A stretch of DNA of 6,989 nucleotides from Oxalobacteraceae bacterium (GTDB lineage: Bacteria > Pseudomonadota > Gammaproteobacteria > Burkholderiales > Burkholderiaceae_D), in assembly GCA_003132085.1 (NCBI GenBank), contig PKWO01000013.1:1-6989 (forward strand). Reading direction: 5' to 3'. Below are positions 6,115 through 6,989 of this stretch, piece after piece (the stretch's first letter is position 1; each line of letters begins with the position of its first letter). The translations under genes and the position numbers were made by a program. The notes beneath the pieces were generated by a model. The model searched no databases. It saw only the letters and a list, made by a program, of their open reading frames with translations, and was not told the origin of the DNA.

Positions 6115-6819
6115 ATGCCTTTGGCCCTCACATCAGCCCACATTGCGGCAATCACAAATGCGCTGTCTCCGGCTCGCCTGAGTACCTATGCCGCGCCAGC
6201 GGCACTGGTGGCGGCTCCGGTCGTGCCCGGCGCGACCGGGCCATCGGCAAGTGACCGCTATCCCCTTGAACTTTATCGCTGGAATTCCGAAATTTCCGGC
6301 GCGTTTTTGACGCCGCTAGACATTTGTTCTGTTGTGCTTCGCAATGCAATTGCCGAGGCAATTGAAGGGAAGTACGGCGCAAGGTGGCCGTGGTCGAATG
6401 GTTTTGTGCGAACTTTGCCCAACCCGTCCAGGGGCTATAGCGCAAGACAAGATTTGCTTTCCCTGCAAAATAAATTCACAAGCACGGGGAAAATCATTCC
6501 CGAGTTAAAACTTGTTTTCTGGTCGCAAATGTTGACTGCACGGCACGATCAACGGCTTTGGACACCGCTGCTATTTCAAGTTTTCCCGAATTTTCCGGCG
6601 GGTCCAACCGTGGCTCAGGCCCGCAATACGCTGTACACCAAAATGGAGCAGTTGCGACTCTTCAGAAATCGCATTGCCCATCATGAACCGATTTTCAAAT
6701 CGCCATTGGCGCAAAATTTGACTACCATCACAGAGCTAGTTGCGGTGCGTTGTTCGCATACCGTACTTTGGTTGAATGACATCGAGACTGTAACGCCCCT
6801 TATAGGGAGAAAGCCTTAA
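6115..6819 (+). CDS. Abi family (Abi_2) abortive-infection protein, HEPN RNase-like
   Basis: This 234-residue cytoplasmic protein belongs to the Abi_2 family related to lactococcal AbiD/AbiF. Numbered from ATG 6115, signature segments are SPARLSTY near the N-terminus, YRWN 54-57, VVLRNAIAEAI 73-83, KLVFWSQML 132-140, LWTPLLFQVFPN 148-159 and RNRIAHHEPI 184-193. The last contains R184-x4-H189, the R-x4-H motif of HEPN ribonucleases. The likely role is RNA cleavage that arrests growth during phage infection; this comes from the family. An Ala/Pro/Val-rich stretch (about 26-47) separates the first helix from the YRWN segment and looks like an insertion. Start choice: ATG 6115 places the N-terminus where I recall family members beginning. 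ATG 6076 would add 13 residues and has AAGAG only 3 bases upstream. Neither has a strong ribosome binding site, which fits tight control. A structured RNA lies directly upstream. Confidence 0.85.
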   Translation: MPLALTSAHIAAITNALSPARLSTYAAPAALVAAPVVPGATGPSASDRYPLELYRWNSEISGAFLTPLDICSVVLRNAIAEAIEGKYGARWPWSNGFVRTLPNPSRGYSARQDLLSLQNKFTSTGKIIPELKLVFWSQMLTARHDQRLWTPLLFQVFPNFPAGPTVAQARNTLYTKMEQLRLFRNRIAHHEPIFKSPLAQNLTTITELVAVRCSHTVLWLNDIETVTPLIGRKP

Positions 6820-6821
6820 CT

Positions 6822-6989
6822 TTGCCGCGTGGTTTCTTGCGATGGTTGAACGGGGCAGGGCAGAGCATCGCCAAAACCGCAGAGTTGGCCGGATGTAGTG
6901 AAAGCCAAGCCAAACACGTTATGCAAATACACAAACAAGCGGCAAAGACAAAAGCTTACCCCCCTTGGGGCATTTTTCGCGTCCGCGAA
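6822..6989 (+). CDS. Partial ORF with helix-turn-helix-like segment, truncated by window end
   Basis: This frame is open for 56 codons from TTG 6822 to the last base, starting 2 nt after the Abi stop codon (6817-6819). AGGGAGA at 6804-6810 is a good Shine-Dalgarno sequence, though 11 bases from TTG is slightly long. The first in-frame ATG is codon 34 (6921), which would cut the motif. Residues 14-33 (SIAKTAELAG, then CSESQAKHV) have the pattern of a helix-turn-helix: a hydrophobic first helix, a glycine turn and a second helix starting with Ser. The N-terminus is basic (PRGFLRW). The tight spacing suggests co-transcription and translational coupling with the Abi gene. It could be a DNA-binding regulator or the N-terminus of a replication or mobile-element protein. 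I do not recognise the family. Confidence 0.5.
   Translation, partial: MPRGFLRWLNGAGQSIAKTAELAGCSESQAKHVMQIHKQAAKTKAYPPWGIFRVRE

Noticed and set aside
1..6989. CRISPR array, tRNA, rRNA or insertion sequence
   Set aside because: No spaced direct repeats, cloverleaf-like segments, transposase motifs or terminal inverted repeats were seen in the window.

Overview
The window reads as part of a bacterial defence island. Protein family types, the codon use and a GC content of roughly 45-55% over the main genes (about 65% at the left edge) suggest a proteobacterium, probably beta or gamma. This is an inference from style, not from a marker gene.

Layout: (1) Positions 1 to about 192 are GC-rich (117 of the first 180 bases are G or C). 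They hold only open frames of uncertain meaning, perhaps the remnant or edge of a gene that continues to the left. (2) Positions 223-5205, minus strand, encode one 1660-residue Type ISP restriction-modification enzyme. It carries an Mrr-like nuclease, an SF2 translocase, a coupler, a gamma-class N6-adenine methyltransferase and a target recognition domain, with every key motif intact. (3) Positions 5206-5369 form a divergent intergenic region. (4) Positions 5370-5981, plus strand, encode a 203-residue protein of unknown function with two CxxC pairs. (5) Positions 5982-6114 contain two clean stem-loops, both with a CGAA loop. (6) Positions 6115-6819 (or from 6076), plus strand, encode an Abi_2-family abortive-infection protein with the HEPN RNase signature R-x4-H. 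(7) From 6822 to the right edge there is an open frame with a helix-turn-helix-like segment, starting 2 nt after the Abi stop codon and cut by the window end.

How the parts may work together: the Type ISP enzyme would methylate self DNA and translocate on and cleave unmodified invading DNA. The Abi protein would be a second, RNA-targeting layer that stops growth or translation when triggered. The structured intergenic RNA directly before the Abi gene is the most interesting element. In the related AbiF systems a conserved non-coding RNA next to the gene acts as an RNA antitoxin, and this locus has the right architecture for a similar RNA. The small CxxC protein and the downstream HTH-like frame are unassigned and could be accessory parts of the island.
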